Source: Verrucomicrobiota bacterium (GTDB taxonomy: Bacteria > Verrucomicrobiota > Verrucomicrobiia > Limisphaerales > Fontisphaeraceae). From it: DNA of 34,175 bases. Location of the stretch: NCBI GenBank assembly GCA_037139415.1, contig JBAXGN010000073.1, positions 1-34,175 of the forward strand. The letters run 5' to 3'. Positions 17,509-26,083 of this stretch are shown here, in pieces. Under the pieces are notes generated by a model. It made no database searches. It saw only the letters and a program-made list of their open reading frames with translations, and was not told the origin of the DNA. A program made the translations under genes and the position numbers. The first letter of the stretch is position 1, and every line of letters begins with the position of its first letter.

Positions 17509-18693
17509 GTGCCACGACAACCGCGCATTCAATTCCCAGGCGCCCTGTATCACCTCGTGAACCGGGGCGACCGCGACGAAGCGATCGTCCATACGGACGA
17601 GGATCGCCAACGTTTCCTGGAGACCCTTGGCGAGGCGTGTGCCAAGACCGGCTGGATTGTCCACGCCTTCTGCCTGTTACCGGATGAATTCCAATTGGTG
17701 GTGGAAACTCCACAGCCCAACCTGGTGGATGGGATGAAATGGTTTCTCGGCACTTACACCATCCAATTCAATCGCCGGCACCGGATCAAAGGTCATCTAT
17801 TTAGCGGGCGCTATCGCTCGCTGGTGATTGATGCGGTGGGGGATTACCTGCGCCGGGTATGCGATTACGTTCACCTGGCCCCGGTGCGTGCCGGACTGGT
17901 AATGGAGCGGGAACCGTTATGCACGTTCGCCTGGAGCAGCCTGGCCCAATGCCTGCAATCCCCCGAACAACGCGTGCCCTGGTTCCCGGCGGCCAGACTT
18001 TTCCAGCAGGCTGGTTTGAGCGACGATGCCGCCGGGCGCGCTGCCTTTGAAAAAACCATCGAGCAACGCCGGGAAACCTTCCGCGCGGAGGAATGGAACC
18101 ACATCCGGCGCGGCTGGTGTTTTGGCAGCGCGGAGTTCCGGTATCATTTATTAAAGCTCGCGCAAAATCCCGAGGCCGGTTTCACTGTGCCACGCAAGGA
18201 AGCCGGTCCCGTCAAGGCGGAGGAAATGCTGGCCCAACAACTTGCCGCGCTGGGATGGACAGAACAAGACTTGAAGACACGGGCCAAGGGGGACCCGGTG
18301 AAGATTAGTTTGGCCAGACGGTTGCGCGAGGAAACCACGGTGAGCCTAAAATGGGTGGCCAACCGGTTGCGGCTGGGCACCTGGACGTACCTGGCTAATA
18401 ATCTGTACGCCGAGATAGACCTTAAGCCGAAACCGCCGCCCCGCAAACGCGGACGCAAACCCAAGCCGAAGCCTTCCCCAGAATCCCCGGTTACACCGAA
18501 ACCCAAAAGGGCCTTGGCTTCACCACCGGCTGTCATCCCTGAACCGACCGAGTCTTCCCCGTTCGGAGTTCCGGACCCATCAGGTTCCGACCCCGCCCCC
18601 AAAGTGGAAATACCAACTCCCGCGCCTGCTCCAGAACCCGCACCCGAGGCTACCAATACCGGCCCGGAAGAATTGCCGGTGTACTGTTTATAA
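17509..18693 (+). CDS. REP-associated tyrosine transposase (RAYT/Y1_Tnp) homologue with altered HUH motif
   Basis: 394 aa from GTG 17509, where family homology starts (PRIQFPGALYHLVNRGD). The family are single-strand DNA nucleases with an HUH metal site and one catalytic tyrosine. Here the usual MPNHFHLLVETP block reads LPDEFQLVVETP, so both HUH histidines are replaced (E60, Q62). The GHLFSGRY block and the tyrosine-bearing DYVHLAPVRAGLV block (Y120) remain. A helical C-terminal domain about 230-305 (KGDPVKISLARRLREETT, WVANRLRLG) resembles the helix-turn-helix of related proteins. It is followed by a Pro/Lys tail with an AT-hook-like PRKRGRKPKPKP. No terminal repeats were found beside the gene. 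Strand transfer activity is doubtful; a retained DNA-binding role is possible. Confidence 0.82.
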   Translation: MPRQPRIQFPGALYHLVNRGDRDEAIVHTDEDRQRFLETLGEACAKTGWIVHAFCLLPDEFQLVVETPQPNLVDGMKWFLGTYTIQFNRRHRIKGHLFSGRYRSLVIDAVGDYLRRVCDYVHLAPVRAGLVMEREPLCTFAWSSLAQCLQSPEQRVPWFPAARLFQQAGLSDDAAGRAAFEKTIEQRRETFRAEEWNHIRRGWCFGSAEFRYHLLKLAQNPEAGFTVPRKEAGPVKAEEMLAQQLAALGWTEQDLKTRAKGDPVKISLARRLREETTVSLKWVANRLRLGTWTYLANNLYAEIDLKPKPPPRKRGRKPKPKPSPESPVTPKPKRALASPPAVIPEPTESSPFGVPDPSGSDPAPKVEIPTPAPAPEPAPEATNTGPEELPVYCL

Positions 18694-18696
18694 CGG

Positions 18697-19224
18697 TCAT
18701 TCGTCCGCCGAAATACTATCGGACATGATGGCCAACCGAATGCGGCGTTCGGCTTCCATGTCCCAGTCAGGACGCAGCGGGGCAGCCCAGAAAGTCAACC
18801 GGCCCTCCAAATAACTACGCGCCCCGGTCGCTTCAGCCGGAAGTCGGGCAGTCCAGATATTGGCTAATAGCGAGTGCAAAATCTGCTTTAACAAGACGTG
18901 GTTTTGACGACGGAACATCCGTAGCGTCCGGGCATCCGGGGTTGCGCCAGCACAGAGATAATCAAGTGCTTTGCGTTGACGAATGGCTTCCTCAACGTTT
19001 TGGGAGCCGTAAATGCCCATGGCATGAGCGCAAGCAAGCAAACTCAGGAGCATCTGGGGCCGATACGAGCCGGAAGCGGTGACAAAATTAGGCAGAGATT
19101 CAGCCAGCAGCGTCCGCTCCACTGCTTTCAGTACCTTGCGCACCAAGTCAGAGTCACCCAGCAAAGCAGTCACGTCCTCGGGCAATAAACCCGAGGACCG
19201 ATCATTTGTATTCATATTCAGCAT
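18697..19224 (-). CDS. Stand-alone DUF772 transposase-derived protein
   Basis: 175 aa from ATG 19224, preceded by GGAAAGG six to twelve bases upstream; ATGs at 19269 and 19215 are alternatives. The middle (YRPQMLLSLLACAHAMGIYGSQNVEEAIRQRKALDYLCAGATPDARTLRMFRRQN) is recognisable, in pieces, as the N-terminal DUF772 domain of IS5/IS1182-type transposases. The DDE catalytic domain that normally follows is absent. Instead the protein ends in its own short tail with charged residues (EAERRIRLAIMSDSI). No insertion-sequence ends flank it. It converges on the HUH-like gene with only three bases between the stops. It may be a remnant or a domesticated DNA-binding protein. Confidence 0.7.
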   Translation of the reverse strand: MLNMNTNDRSSGLLPEDVTALLGDSDLVRKVLKAVERTLLAESLPNFVTASGSYRPQMLLSLLACAHAMGIYGSQNVEEAIRQRKALDYLCAGATPDARTLRMFRRQNHVLLKQILHSLLANIWTARLPAEATGARSYLEGRLTFWAAPLRPDWDMEAERRIRLAIMSDSISADE

Positions 19225-19469
19225 TGTCAGCCTTTCCGCTTTCAAGCCAACCATTTCATTCGTTATCATCGGGGGTAAGCTAAACCCAGTATGCTACAAA
19301 CATGTGACAGCTAGGTTAATGTCTGGTGTTATCGGCAAGAGCTAACCCAACGCATTTCCTCGCATTGCGCACCGCGTCACCGCCGGGTTGAAGAGAATGG
19401 CCGGCCTTATCCCGATTTTCTTTTATTCCAAGATTGGCTTCCGCCCGGTTTCACAATTATATTCGCCGG

Positions 19470-20540
19470 GTGTTGATTGAATTGACCAATACCTTGATTG
19501 CCGGCAACAAGTTATCGGATGGCGAAGTCGCGCTCGCCGTCCAGGGCTTGACGGATGAACGGCTTTCCGCCGAGGTGAAGGCCGGCTTCCTCACGGCGCT
19601 GGCCAATAAGGGCGAGTCACCTGCGGAACTCGCAGCGTTTGCCGGCGCGCTGCGCGAGTTGTCCATTTTCATCCCGTTGGATGCGGCGACACGGCAACGG
19701 GACATTCTGGATGTCTGCGGAACTGGGGGTGACCGGTTGCACACGTTCAACATTTCCAGCACGGTGGCGATTATCGCGGCGGCGGCGGGCATCACGGTTG
19801 CCAAACACGGTAACCGCGCCATCACGTCTCAATCCGGCAGCGCGGACGTGTTGGAGGCGTTGAATATTCGCGTGGACCTTTCCCCGGACGAGGCGGCGCA
19901 GGCGTTGCGGGAGCATCACTTTGCGTTCTTGTTTGCACCTCGGTATCACCCGGCCTTCAAGCATATCGCCCCGGCGCGGAAGCTGTGCGCGGAACGCGGC
20001 CAGCGCACCATCTTCAATTTCCTGGGGCCGCTGTTGAATCCGGCGCGGCCCACCTGCCAGTTGATCGGCGTGCCTGCGCCGACGCTCTGCGAACATCTGG
20101 CGCGCACCTTGCAGACGCTCGGCATCCGGCGCGGCATGGTCGTCTCCGGCAAGGTGCCGCTGCCCGATGGCACGGTGGCGGGGTTGGATGAACTCTCCAC
20201 CCTGGGCGAAAGCACGGTGGCCGAGTTTTATCAGGAACGCGCCTTGGCGGTTTCGTCGTTTGATCCAGCCTGCCTGCCGTTGCAACCGGCCACGCTGAAT
20301 GATCTGGCGGGTGGCGATAAACACACCAACGCCGCCATCATGCGGCGCATCCTGCGCGGGGAGGAGCGCGGACCCAAGCGGGAGGCGGTGTTGCTAAACG
20401 CTGGCGCGGCGTTATTCGTCGCGGGCCGCGTCAAGAGCATCGCGGCTGGCTGGGAGTTTGCCGCCAGTTTGATTGACGACGGTGCGGCGGCCCGGAAGCT
20501 TCACGATTTGCAGAACGCCTTCCCGGTCGCCACTCCATGA
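19470..20540 (+). CDS. trpD: Anthranilate phosphoribosyltransferase
   Basis: 356 aa from GTG 19470; TTG 19473 and TTG 19434 are other in-frame starts, and none has a clear ribosome site. It joins anthranilate and PRPP in tryptophan biosynthesis. Motifs: DVCGTGGDRLHTFNISS (PRPP-binding GTGGD and F-N-I-S), KHGNRAITSQSGSADVLEALN, the anthranilate-site segment APRYHPAFKHIAPARK, and FNFLGPLLNPA. Late GLDELS and a C-terminal LNAGAALFVAG complete the family pattern. Length is near the usual 340-350 aa. No other trp genes are in the window. Its stop overlaps the next gene by ATGA. Confidence 0.93.
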   Translation: MLIELTNTLIAGNKLSDGEVALAVQGLTDERLSAEVKAGFLTALANKGESPAELAAFAGALRELSIFIPLDAATRQRDILDVCGTGGDRLHTFNISSTVAIIAAAAGITVAKHGNRAITSQSGSADVLEALNIRVDLSPDEAAQALREHHFAFLFAPRYHPAFKHIAPARKLCAERGQRTIFNFLGPLLNPARPTCQLIGVPAPTLCEHLARTLQTLGIRRGMVVSGKVPLPDGTVAGLDELSTLGESTVAEFYQERALAVSSFDPACLPLQPATLNDLAGGDKHTNAAIMRRILRGEERGPKREAVLLNAGAALFVAGRVKSIAAGWEFAASLIDDGAAARKLHDLQNAFPVATP

Positions 20541-21034
20541 ACGCGCTCTACACGATCCGCGGCGCGGATGGCCAACCGTACGGCCCCGTTCCCGCCAGCC
20601 TGTTGCGCGAGTGGATCGCCGAGGGCCGCGCCAATGAAAACACGCTGGCGCAAACTTCGGCCTCCTCCGCATGGCAACCGCTCAACGCGTTTTCCGACTT
20701 CAACGATCTCTTCAACACCCCCCCGCCGTTGGCCGCCGAGCCGCCCCCGCTGGTTGCCCCACCCCCGGTCCCCGCCGCACGCCAACCCGTTCCCAATTAC
20801 TTGGTGCCCGCAATTGTCACCACCTTTTGCTGTTGCACGCCAGTGGGATTGGCCGCCCTCATTTTCGCCACGCTGTCGAACAGCCGGGCCGGAGCGGGTG
20901 ATTATGAAGGTGCATTGAAAGCCGCGTACTGGGCTCGAATTCTGGTCTGGACCGCCTTTTTCGCCTTCGCCTTGCAAATCCTGGCGTACTCGATGCTGTC
21001 GGCGATCTTGTTCCGCAGCCCGGCCCATTTCTAA
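20537..21034 (+). CDS. GYF_2-domain membrane protein, CD225/dispanin-like
   Basis: 165 aa from ATG 20537, overlapping trpD by ATGA. Residues 1-58 form a GYF_2 (DUF4339) module (YTIRGADGQPYGPVP, LREWIAEGRANENTL, WQPL), thought to bind proline-rich peptides. A Pro-rich linker (60-85) follows. Then come two hydrophobic helices with the pattern of CD225/dispanin proteins: NYLVPAIVTTFCCCTPVGLAALIFA, and a polar SNSRAGAGDYEGALKAAYWAR loop before the second helix. Function in bacteria is unknown; a membrane-scaffold role is only a guess. The DUF2752 gene follows with no gap (TAAATG), a pairing seen in other bacteria. Confidence 0.85.
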   Translation: MNALYTIRGADGQPYGPVPASLLREWIAEGRANENTLAQTSASSAWQPLNAFSDFNDLFNTPPPLAAEPPPLVAPPPVPAARQPVPNYLVPAIVTTFCCCTPVGLAALIFATLSNSRAGAGDYEGALKAAYWARILVWTAFFAFALQILAYSMLSAILFRSPAHF

Positions 21035-21436
21035 ATGAATGACACCCCGCCAGAGCCTGCGCCACGCCGCTGGCTGTACGCCCTGCTTGGCAGCGTGCTG
21101 CTGGTGGCGCTAGGCGGATTCTACTGGCTCGACCCGACCCAGCACGCGATTTTCCCACCCTGCTTGTTTCATAAGCTCACCGGCTGGAATTGCCCCGGCT
21201 GCGGTGGTCAGCGCGCCCTGCATCAACTATTACACGGCAACGTTGCCGCCGCCTTTTGGCTGAATCCCATGCTCTTCCTGCTGACGCCGCTCATGGCTTG
21301 GTGGGGGTGGAACCTGCTGCATCGCAAACGTTCAGATGCCATGGACTCTCCTATGCATCTGCGGCCCGCCTTCGGCTGGGGCCTGCTCGCCGCCGTCATT
21401 CTTTTCACGATCGCCCGCAATATCTGGCAAGGATAA
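21035..21436 (+). CDS. DUF2752 membrane protein
   Basis: 133 aa from ATG 21035, immediately after the preceding stop. Three hydrophobic helices (about 14-34, 75-96, 111-130) are visible. The family signature is the Cys-rich segment GWNCPGCGGQRALHQLLHGN between helices one and two, followed by AAFWLNPM. The family has no established biochemical role. Its co-occurrence with CD225-like proteins, as here, suggests a shared membrane complex. Confidence 0.85.
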   Translation: MNDTPPEPAPRRWLYALLGSVLLVALGGFYWLDPTQHAIFPPCLFHKLTGWNCPGCGGQRALHQLLHGNVAAAFWLNPMLFLLTPLMAWWGWNLLHRKRSDAMDSPMHLRPAFGWGLLAAVILFTIARNIWQG

Positions 21437-21624
21437 CGGTTGCCGGAACCATCACGTGCTGCAAACGTTGGCGGCAGTATAGCGCCTCGCAGCTTAGCTG
21501 GGGATTATGCTGGACAGCCGGGGCGATTATGTTTGAGTTCAACGCGATGGACGCAGCACGGGACGGCGCGGATAAGGTGTGCGTTTTGATTTTCAAGCGA
21601 ACCGATTTAACGGGTAATAAATAC

Positions 21625-24600
21625 ATGAAACGATTGGGCATTCATTGGGCGGTGAGTTTGGCGCTGGCTTTGGATTTGGCCGGGGCGGCGGCACAAACGT
21701 TGAAGGACGATTTTTCCAGCTACCGTCCGGGGACCGAGGCTGGGCCGGCGTGGGAGCCGAACGCCGTCGGTTGGAGCGTCGTCTCCGGCGGATATGAGGG
21801 TGACAGCGGCTTCAGTGTATGGCGCAAAGCGCCGTATGCGTCTGCACTGACATTTGCGTGCGATATCACGGTTTTGGAATTGCTGAAAGGGGAATGGCTC
21901 ACCGCCGGCATCAGTATCTACTCCGCAGAAACCAATTTCTGGGGCATGAATCTGGTGGTGACTCCCGAAGCGCAGGGACGGCGGCATCATGTGGAAATGC
22001 AGGAGATGCTGAACGGCCAATGGCTGGCGGCGAATTTGCCGGGAAGCCGGTTGCAGCCGTTGCCGGAAAAGGGCGGCCTCAACTGGCAGGTCGGCCAGAC
22101 CTACCGCATGGAAATGCGCCTCACCAGTTCCAATATCGTGGGCCGGATTTATCAGGCAGGCAATGAGGTGGCGCATTTCGGATATCGTTTTCAACCGGGC
22201 GTGCCTTGCGTTAGCGCAGGGTGGCCTGCGTTGCACGTGAGCGGCTTGCGCGCGCGATTTGATAATGCCACGTTCGAAGTGCAGGAAGTCGCCACCCGTC
22301 CGCTCATCGGGCATCCCCCCATCCCTCGATGGCTCTCCCGCGAGGGAAAAACGATGGCTCCTGGCACAGGCTTCTTCCGGACCATGGAAGCCGATGGCCG
22401 CTGGTGGTTGTTGGATCCCGAGGGCAAGCCTTTCTTTGATGTGGGCACAGATCACATCAGTTACCGCGGGCATTGGTGCGAAAAGCTCGGCTACGCTCCG
22501 TATCACCGCAACGTTGTGGCCAAATACGGCAACGAGGCAGCCTGGTCCTCGAACACCTTGGAACGGCTGACGAGCTGGGGTTTCAACACGCTGCCGGCGG
22601 GACATAGCGCGTCACTGCGCCACCGGGGGTTACCTCACATCCTGTTCGCGTCTTTTGGCTCATCGTTTGCCCGGCGGGAATACCTTTGCGAGCCGATTCA
22701 TTGGACGGGATTTCCCGATGTGTTCAGTCCGCGCTGGGAAGGTCATTGCCGGTTGGTGGCGAAACGCATGGCGCAGGAATCGGCCGGTGATCCCTGGTGT
22801 ATCGGAACGTTTTTGGACAATGAATTGGAGTGGTACGGCAAACAGGAGAGTTTGGTAGATGAAGTGTTCCAGTGTGCGCCGAAAACGGAGGGTAAAAAGG
22901 CGTTGTTTGCGTGGTTGACCCAGCGGTTCGGCACACTGGCGGGCGTCAATCGCGAATTGGGCACGCGCTATGCGGATGAAGCCGGGTTTTTGAATTCGAC
23001 AAACGTTCCCAAGGCATCGGCCACCCTGACCCTGGTGCGTGATGAGTTTCTGGCCGTGATCGCCGAACGTTACTTCAGCGTCCCCTGTCAGGCGTTGCGC
23101 CAGGCGGACCCGGATCACCTGATCATGGGCTGCCGCTTCGCCGGACGCACGCCCAAGCCCGTCCTGGCGGCGGCAGGCAAATACAACGATATCTTCACCT
23201 TCAACACCTATCCGCGCGTGGATTTTGAAAATGTGTGGTTGCCGGATGGCACTGGCGGCGTGGTGGACCGCGTGCCACGGGAACTCAGCGAGTTTTATGC
23301 GACGGTGCGGCGTCCGATCATCATCACCGAATGGAGTTTCCCGGCGTTGGATAGCGGGTTGCCCTGCCAACACGGGGCGGGGATGCGCGTGGATACCCAA
23401 ACGCAGAAAGCCGCGTGCTACCGTATTTTTGCGAACGCCATGGCGGATCTGCCGTACATCATCGGACAACATTATTTCATGTGGGCCGACGAACCGGCGT
23501 TGGGCATCAGCTCCGGTTTTCCCGAAGACAGCAACTACGGTTTGGTGAACGAACAGGACGTGCCGTATGACGCGTTTGTCCGTGTCGTGACGGACGTGAA
23601 CCGGCAGAGCGCGGCGCGTCATGCGCGCAGCCGTTTCTCCGGCGAACTCACCCTGCGCAGCCAGCCGGGAGCTGTGGAAATCGTCAATACCAACGCCACA
23701 GATGCCGTGGGGCGTTTACGCCTCTCCCAGCAGGGACAGAGCGAGATCAAAGAAGTGACACTCAAGCCCGGCGAAACCTTGCGCCTGCCGGTAAAGAGCA
23801 GCGGGGCCTGGGTTGCCGAGTTACAAAATTGGGATGGCCGCAAAATGCGGGTGGCGGGCGGGGCGGTGCCCGGCGCGCGCGCATTGGTGAACGCCTCCGC
23901 CACCGCACTGGCGCAGGTGCCCGTGATCGTGGAGACGCCGCAGGTGATCGCAACGCTGCAAAACACCGCGCCCGGAGAACGAATCAAGCTGACGTCGCCG
24001 AATAATCCAATAGAAAAACGCGAGCGCGTGGAATTGAAGTCCGCCACCACCGTATGGAGTTGCACGCGCAAAGGCGGCAGTTTGTTCGATTCGATTCAGT
24101 CCGGGAACCTGCCGTTGGGCCGGCTGGCGTTTGCGGCGCACCAAAAAATCAATGGTCAGGATCAATGGAATGAGCCAGAACGCGTAGCGGCGCTGGAACT
24201 GCAAGACCAACGCGACGCCTGGGTGGTCGAGGCTGAGGTGGAACGTGCGGCGGCGGCTAGTGGACCCGCCGGCTACCGCGCTCGCCTGCGCGCGGTCGTG
24301 TTCAAACAACTGGACCTGGCGCTGGTGCGACCCTTGTGGGTGGAGAACACAGATCGCCGGACGTGGGAGTTGGCGGAAGCATTCTGGTTTTGCCGCTCCG
24401 CGATTGGCGGTTCCGCTGCCGATGACATCGTGGGTGGGCCGTCCGTGCCGAATTATTATCGCGCGGCGCAGTTCATTACCGATACGAAGCTGGGCGGCTG
24501 CTTCGGTGCCTTGGACCAAGCCGAAGGCTGGCGCGTGACGTTCTGGATGAACCCGGCGGGCGGCATTCATCCCGATTCACGCGTGACGGTGAACCAGGAA

Positions 24601-24732
24601 CTGAAAACCGGCGAGCGATGGACCGCGCGGAACACGCCGTTCCTGTGGGTGTACGCCTCGCAAAACACCAACGTCTGGCAGGACTTCTCGCGCCTGGCGA
24701 AACAGTCCGCCCAAATCCTGATGGAGGAGTAA
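21625..24732 (+). CDS. Secreted glycoside hydrolase, clan A-like (agarase/beta-galactosidase-type)
   Basis: 1035 aa from ATG 21625, where a signal peptide begins (MKRLGIHWAVSLALALDLAGAAAQ). The open frame reaches back to 21190 but overlaps the DUF2752 gene there, so the inner start is chosen. Residues about 26-215 look like a concanavalin-type beta-sandwich (DDFSSYRPG, a phrase common in such domains). A TIM-barrel part (about 240-660) contains FLDNELEWYG with the N-E pair typical of a clan-A acid/base (E400), and IIITEWSFPA with a likely nucleophile E569. This resembles GH50/GH42-type enzymes. The remaining 370 residues are beta-rich accessory domains. The polysaccharide target is unknown. 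It faces the SGNH/DUF4450 genes downstream, with the ATPase/DUF4276 module in between. Confidence 0.75.
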   Translation: MKRLGIHWAVSLALALDLAGAAAQTLKDDFSSYRPGTEAGPAWEPNAVGWSVVSGGYEGDSGFSVWRKAPYASALTFACDITVLELLKGEWLTAGISIYSAETNFWGMNLVVTPEAQGRRHHVEMQEMLNGQWLAANLPGSRLQPLPEKGGLNWQVGQTYRMEMRLTSSNIVGRIYQAGNEVAHFGYRFQPGVPCVSAGWPALHVSGLRARFDNATFEVQEVATRPLIGHPPIPRWLSREGKTMAPGTGFFRTMEADGRWWLLDPEGKPFFDVGTDHISYRGHWCEKLGYAPYHRNVVAKYGNEAAWSSNTLERLTSWGFNTLPAGHSASLRHRGLPHILFASFGSSFARREYLCEPIHWTGFPDVFSPRWEGHCRLVAKRMAQESAGDPWCIGTFLDNELEWYGKQESLVDEVFQCAPKTEGKKALFAWLTQRFGTLAGVNRELGTRYADEAGFLNSTNVPKASATLTLVRDEFLAVIAERYFSVPCQALRQADPDHLIMGCRFAGRTPKPVLAAAGKYNDIFTFNTYPRVDFENVWLPDGTGGVVDRVPRELSEFYATVRRPIIITEWSFPALDSGLPCQHGAGMRVDTQTQKAACYRIFANAMADLPYIIGQHYFMWADEPALGISSGFPEDSNYGLVNEQDVPYDAFVRVVTDVNRQSAARHARSRFSGELTLRSQPGAVEIVNTNATDAVGRLRLSQQGQSEIKEVTLKPGETLRLPVKSSGAWVAELQNWDGRKMRVAGGAVPGARALVNASATALAQVPVIVETPQVIATLQNTAPGERIKLTSPNNPIEKRERVELKSATTVWSCTRKGGSLFDSIQSGNLPLGRLAFAAHQKINGQDQWNEPERVAALELQDQRDAWVVEAEVERAAAASGPAGYRARLRAVVFKQLDLALVRPLWVENTDRRTWELAEAFWFCRSAIGGSAADDIVGGPSVPNYYRAAQFITDTKLGGCFGALDQAEGWRVTFWMNPAGGIHPDSRVTVNQELKTGERWTARNTPFLWVYASQNTNVWQDFSRLAKQSAQILMEE

Positions 24733-24887
24733 CTGGCAGCACCACTCCCCTACCCCCTTTGGACCAAACCGTTGTATGATCGAATGTTCGCGGAGATCAC
24801 GCTGCAAATGATGAAAACCAGCGGGAGTTAGAGAGGAAATCGGACTTGTTAATGATAACAACCGTTCAAAACCCGGCAAGAGCGAGC

Positions 24888-24918
24888 TTGACACTTTTTG
24901 GGCCAGACTTACTGTAAT
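24888..24918 (+). promoter_or_regulatory. Putative promoter of the ATPase/DUF4276 pair
   Basis: Perfect -35 hexamer TTGACA (24888-24893) and TGTAAT (24913-24918, five of six) with a 19-base spacer, slightly long. Inverted repeats sit on both sides: TTGTTA-ATGA-TAACAA at 24846-24861 and ATTGT-N6-ACAAT at 24930-24945. The leader to ATG 24974 is about 50 bases. Confidence 0.45.
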
Positions 24919-24973
24919 GGGCCATGATAATTGTTAGACGACAATGCCAGTTTTTGCCATGAGAACCTGATCT

Positions 24974-26077
24974 ATGCCTGAACTGGATTACATTACCATC
25001 AAAGGGTTTAAGAGCATCGCCTCCATTGAGGAGTTGAAGTTGGGGGCAATCAATCTGGTCATCGGGCCGAATGGCTCGGGTAAATCAAATTTTATAGGTG
25101 TGTTCTCCTTTCTGCATGCCATTCGCCAAGGTCATTTGCAGGAGTATCTTCTAATGGCGGGTGGTGCCGAGAAGGTGCTGCATTTTGGCTCAAAGGAAAC
25201 CGAAGAAATACGGTTGCGAATTTCCTTTCAAGACGGGGTGAATCAATATGAGATCGCCCTGAAACCGCTGGGAGCCGACTCCCTTTTTCCGAGTTCCGAA
25301 GTGGTTTACTTTTGGGACAAGCGTTATCCAAAACCCTATGGCGAAAATTTAGCCAGTGAAGGCAAAGAGGCGGGCATTAGTGGCACTAAGGTTGGAAGGA
25401 TCGGAAGCTATGTTCGTGCCCATTTAGACCGCTGGAGGCTCTACCACTTCCATGATACCAGCCGCAGTTCGCCCATGAAAAAGACGGCGAATCTCAATGA
25501 CAACCGGTATTTGCGCGAGGATGGTTCTAACATTGCCCCGTTCCTTTATTACCTCCGGGAAAAACATGAAAATGCCTACAGCCTGATCCGCCGAACCGTG
25601 CAACGCGTGGCCCCTTTCTTTGACGACTTCCAGTTGGAACCACAAAAGCTTAATCCAGATAAAATTCTCCTCGAATGGAAGCACAAGGGATCGGAAGCGT
25701 ATTTCGATGCCACGGCACTTTCCGATGGCACATTGCGGTTCATTGCCATTGCCACACTCTTTCTCCAACCAGAGATTTATCGCCCGTCGGTCATTTTGGT
25801 GGATGAACCGGAACTTGGCCTGCATCCCTACGCCATCACGATGCTGGCCTCACTGGCAAAACAGGCATCAACCAAGACACAGGTTATCATTTCCACACAG
25901 TCTCCACTGCTGCTTGACCATTTTTCTCCCGAAGACGTACTGGTGGCAGATCGTGTGGATGGCGGTACTCAGTTTACGCGGCTAGATTCCAAGAAGCTGG
26001 GCGGATGGCTTGTGAATTACAGCCTGGGGCAACTCTGGGAAAAAAACGAATTTGGAGGACGGCCCACACCGGAATAA
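24974..26077 (+). CDS. ABC-type AAA ATPase of an ATPase/DUF4276 module
   Basis: 367 aa from ATG 24974. An OLD/RecF-like ABC ATPase of the AAA_15/AAA_21 kind. It begins ITIKGFKSI, with Walker A GPNGSGKS (31-38), an ABC signature LSDGT (249-253), and Walker B VILVDEPELGLHP (D277, E278). The H-loop position reads STQSP, with Gln for the usual His. The insert between Walker A and the signature lacks a long coiled coil, so this is not an SMC protein. The nuclease (TOPRIM) domain found in full-length OLD proteins is absent here and is supplied by the next gene. Six bases separate the two. In related modules such as PARIS the ATPase is the sensor that holds the effector inactive. Confidence 0.85.
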   Translation: MPELDYITIKGFKSIASIEELKLGAINLVIGPNGSGKSNFIGVFSFLHAIRQGHLQEYLLMAGGAEKVLHFGSKETEEIRLRISFQDGVNQYEIALKPLGADSLFPSSEVVYFWDKRYPKPYGENLASEGKEAGISGTKVGRIGSYVRAHLDRWRLYHFHDTSRSSPMKKTANLNDNRYLREDGSNIAPFLYYLREKHENAYSLIRRTVQRVAPFFDDFQLEPQKLNPDKILLEWKHKGSEAYFDATALSDGTLRFIAIATLFLQPEIYRPSVILVDEPELGLHPYAITMLASLAKQASTKTQVIISTQSPLLLDHFSPEDVLVADRVDGGTQFTRLDSKKLGGWLVNYSLGQLWEKNEFGGRPTPE

Positions 26078-26083
26078 GGAATC

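Noticed and set aside
17509-19224. A complete insertion sequence spanning the HUH-like and DUF772 genes
   Set aside because: The two genes belong to unrelated transposase classes, converge, and no terminal inverted repeats or target duplications were found.
21190-21624. N-terminal extension of the glycoside hydrolase frame (145 residues)
   Set aside because: It overlaps the DUF2752 gene and its translation is not protein-like; a signal peptide starts at 21625.
21607-22605. 332-codon minus-strand frame opposite the glycoside hydrolase
   Set aside because: Shadow of the coding strand; no motif, start site or neighbour supports it.
24577-24894. 105-codon minus-strand frame across the gap after the glycoside hydrolase
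   Set aside because: Mostly antisense to the enzyme gene, without any recognisable domain.
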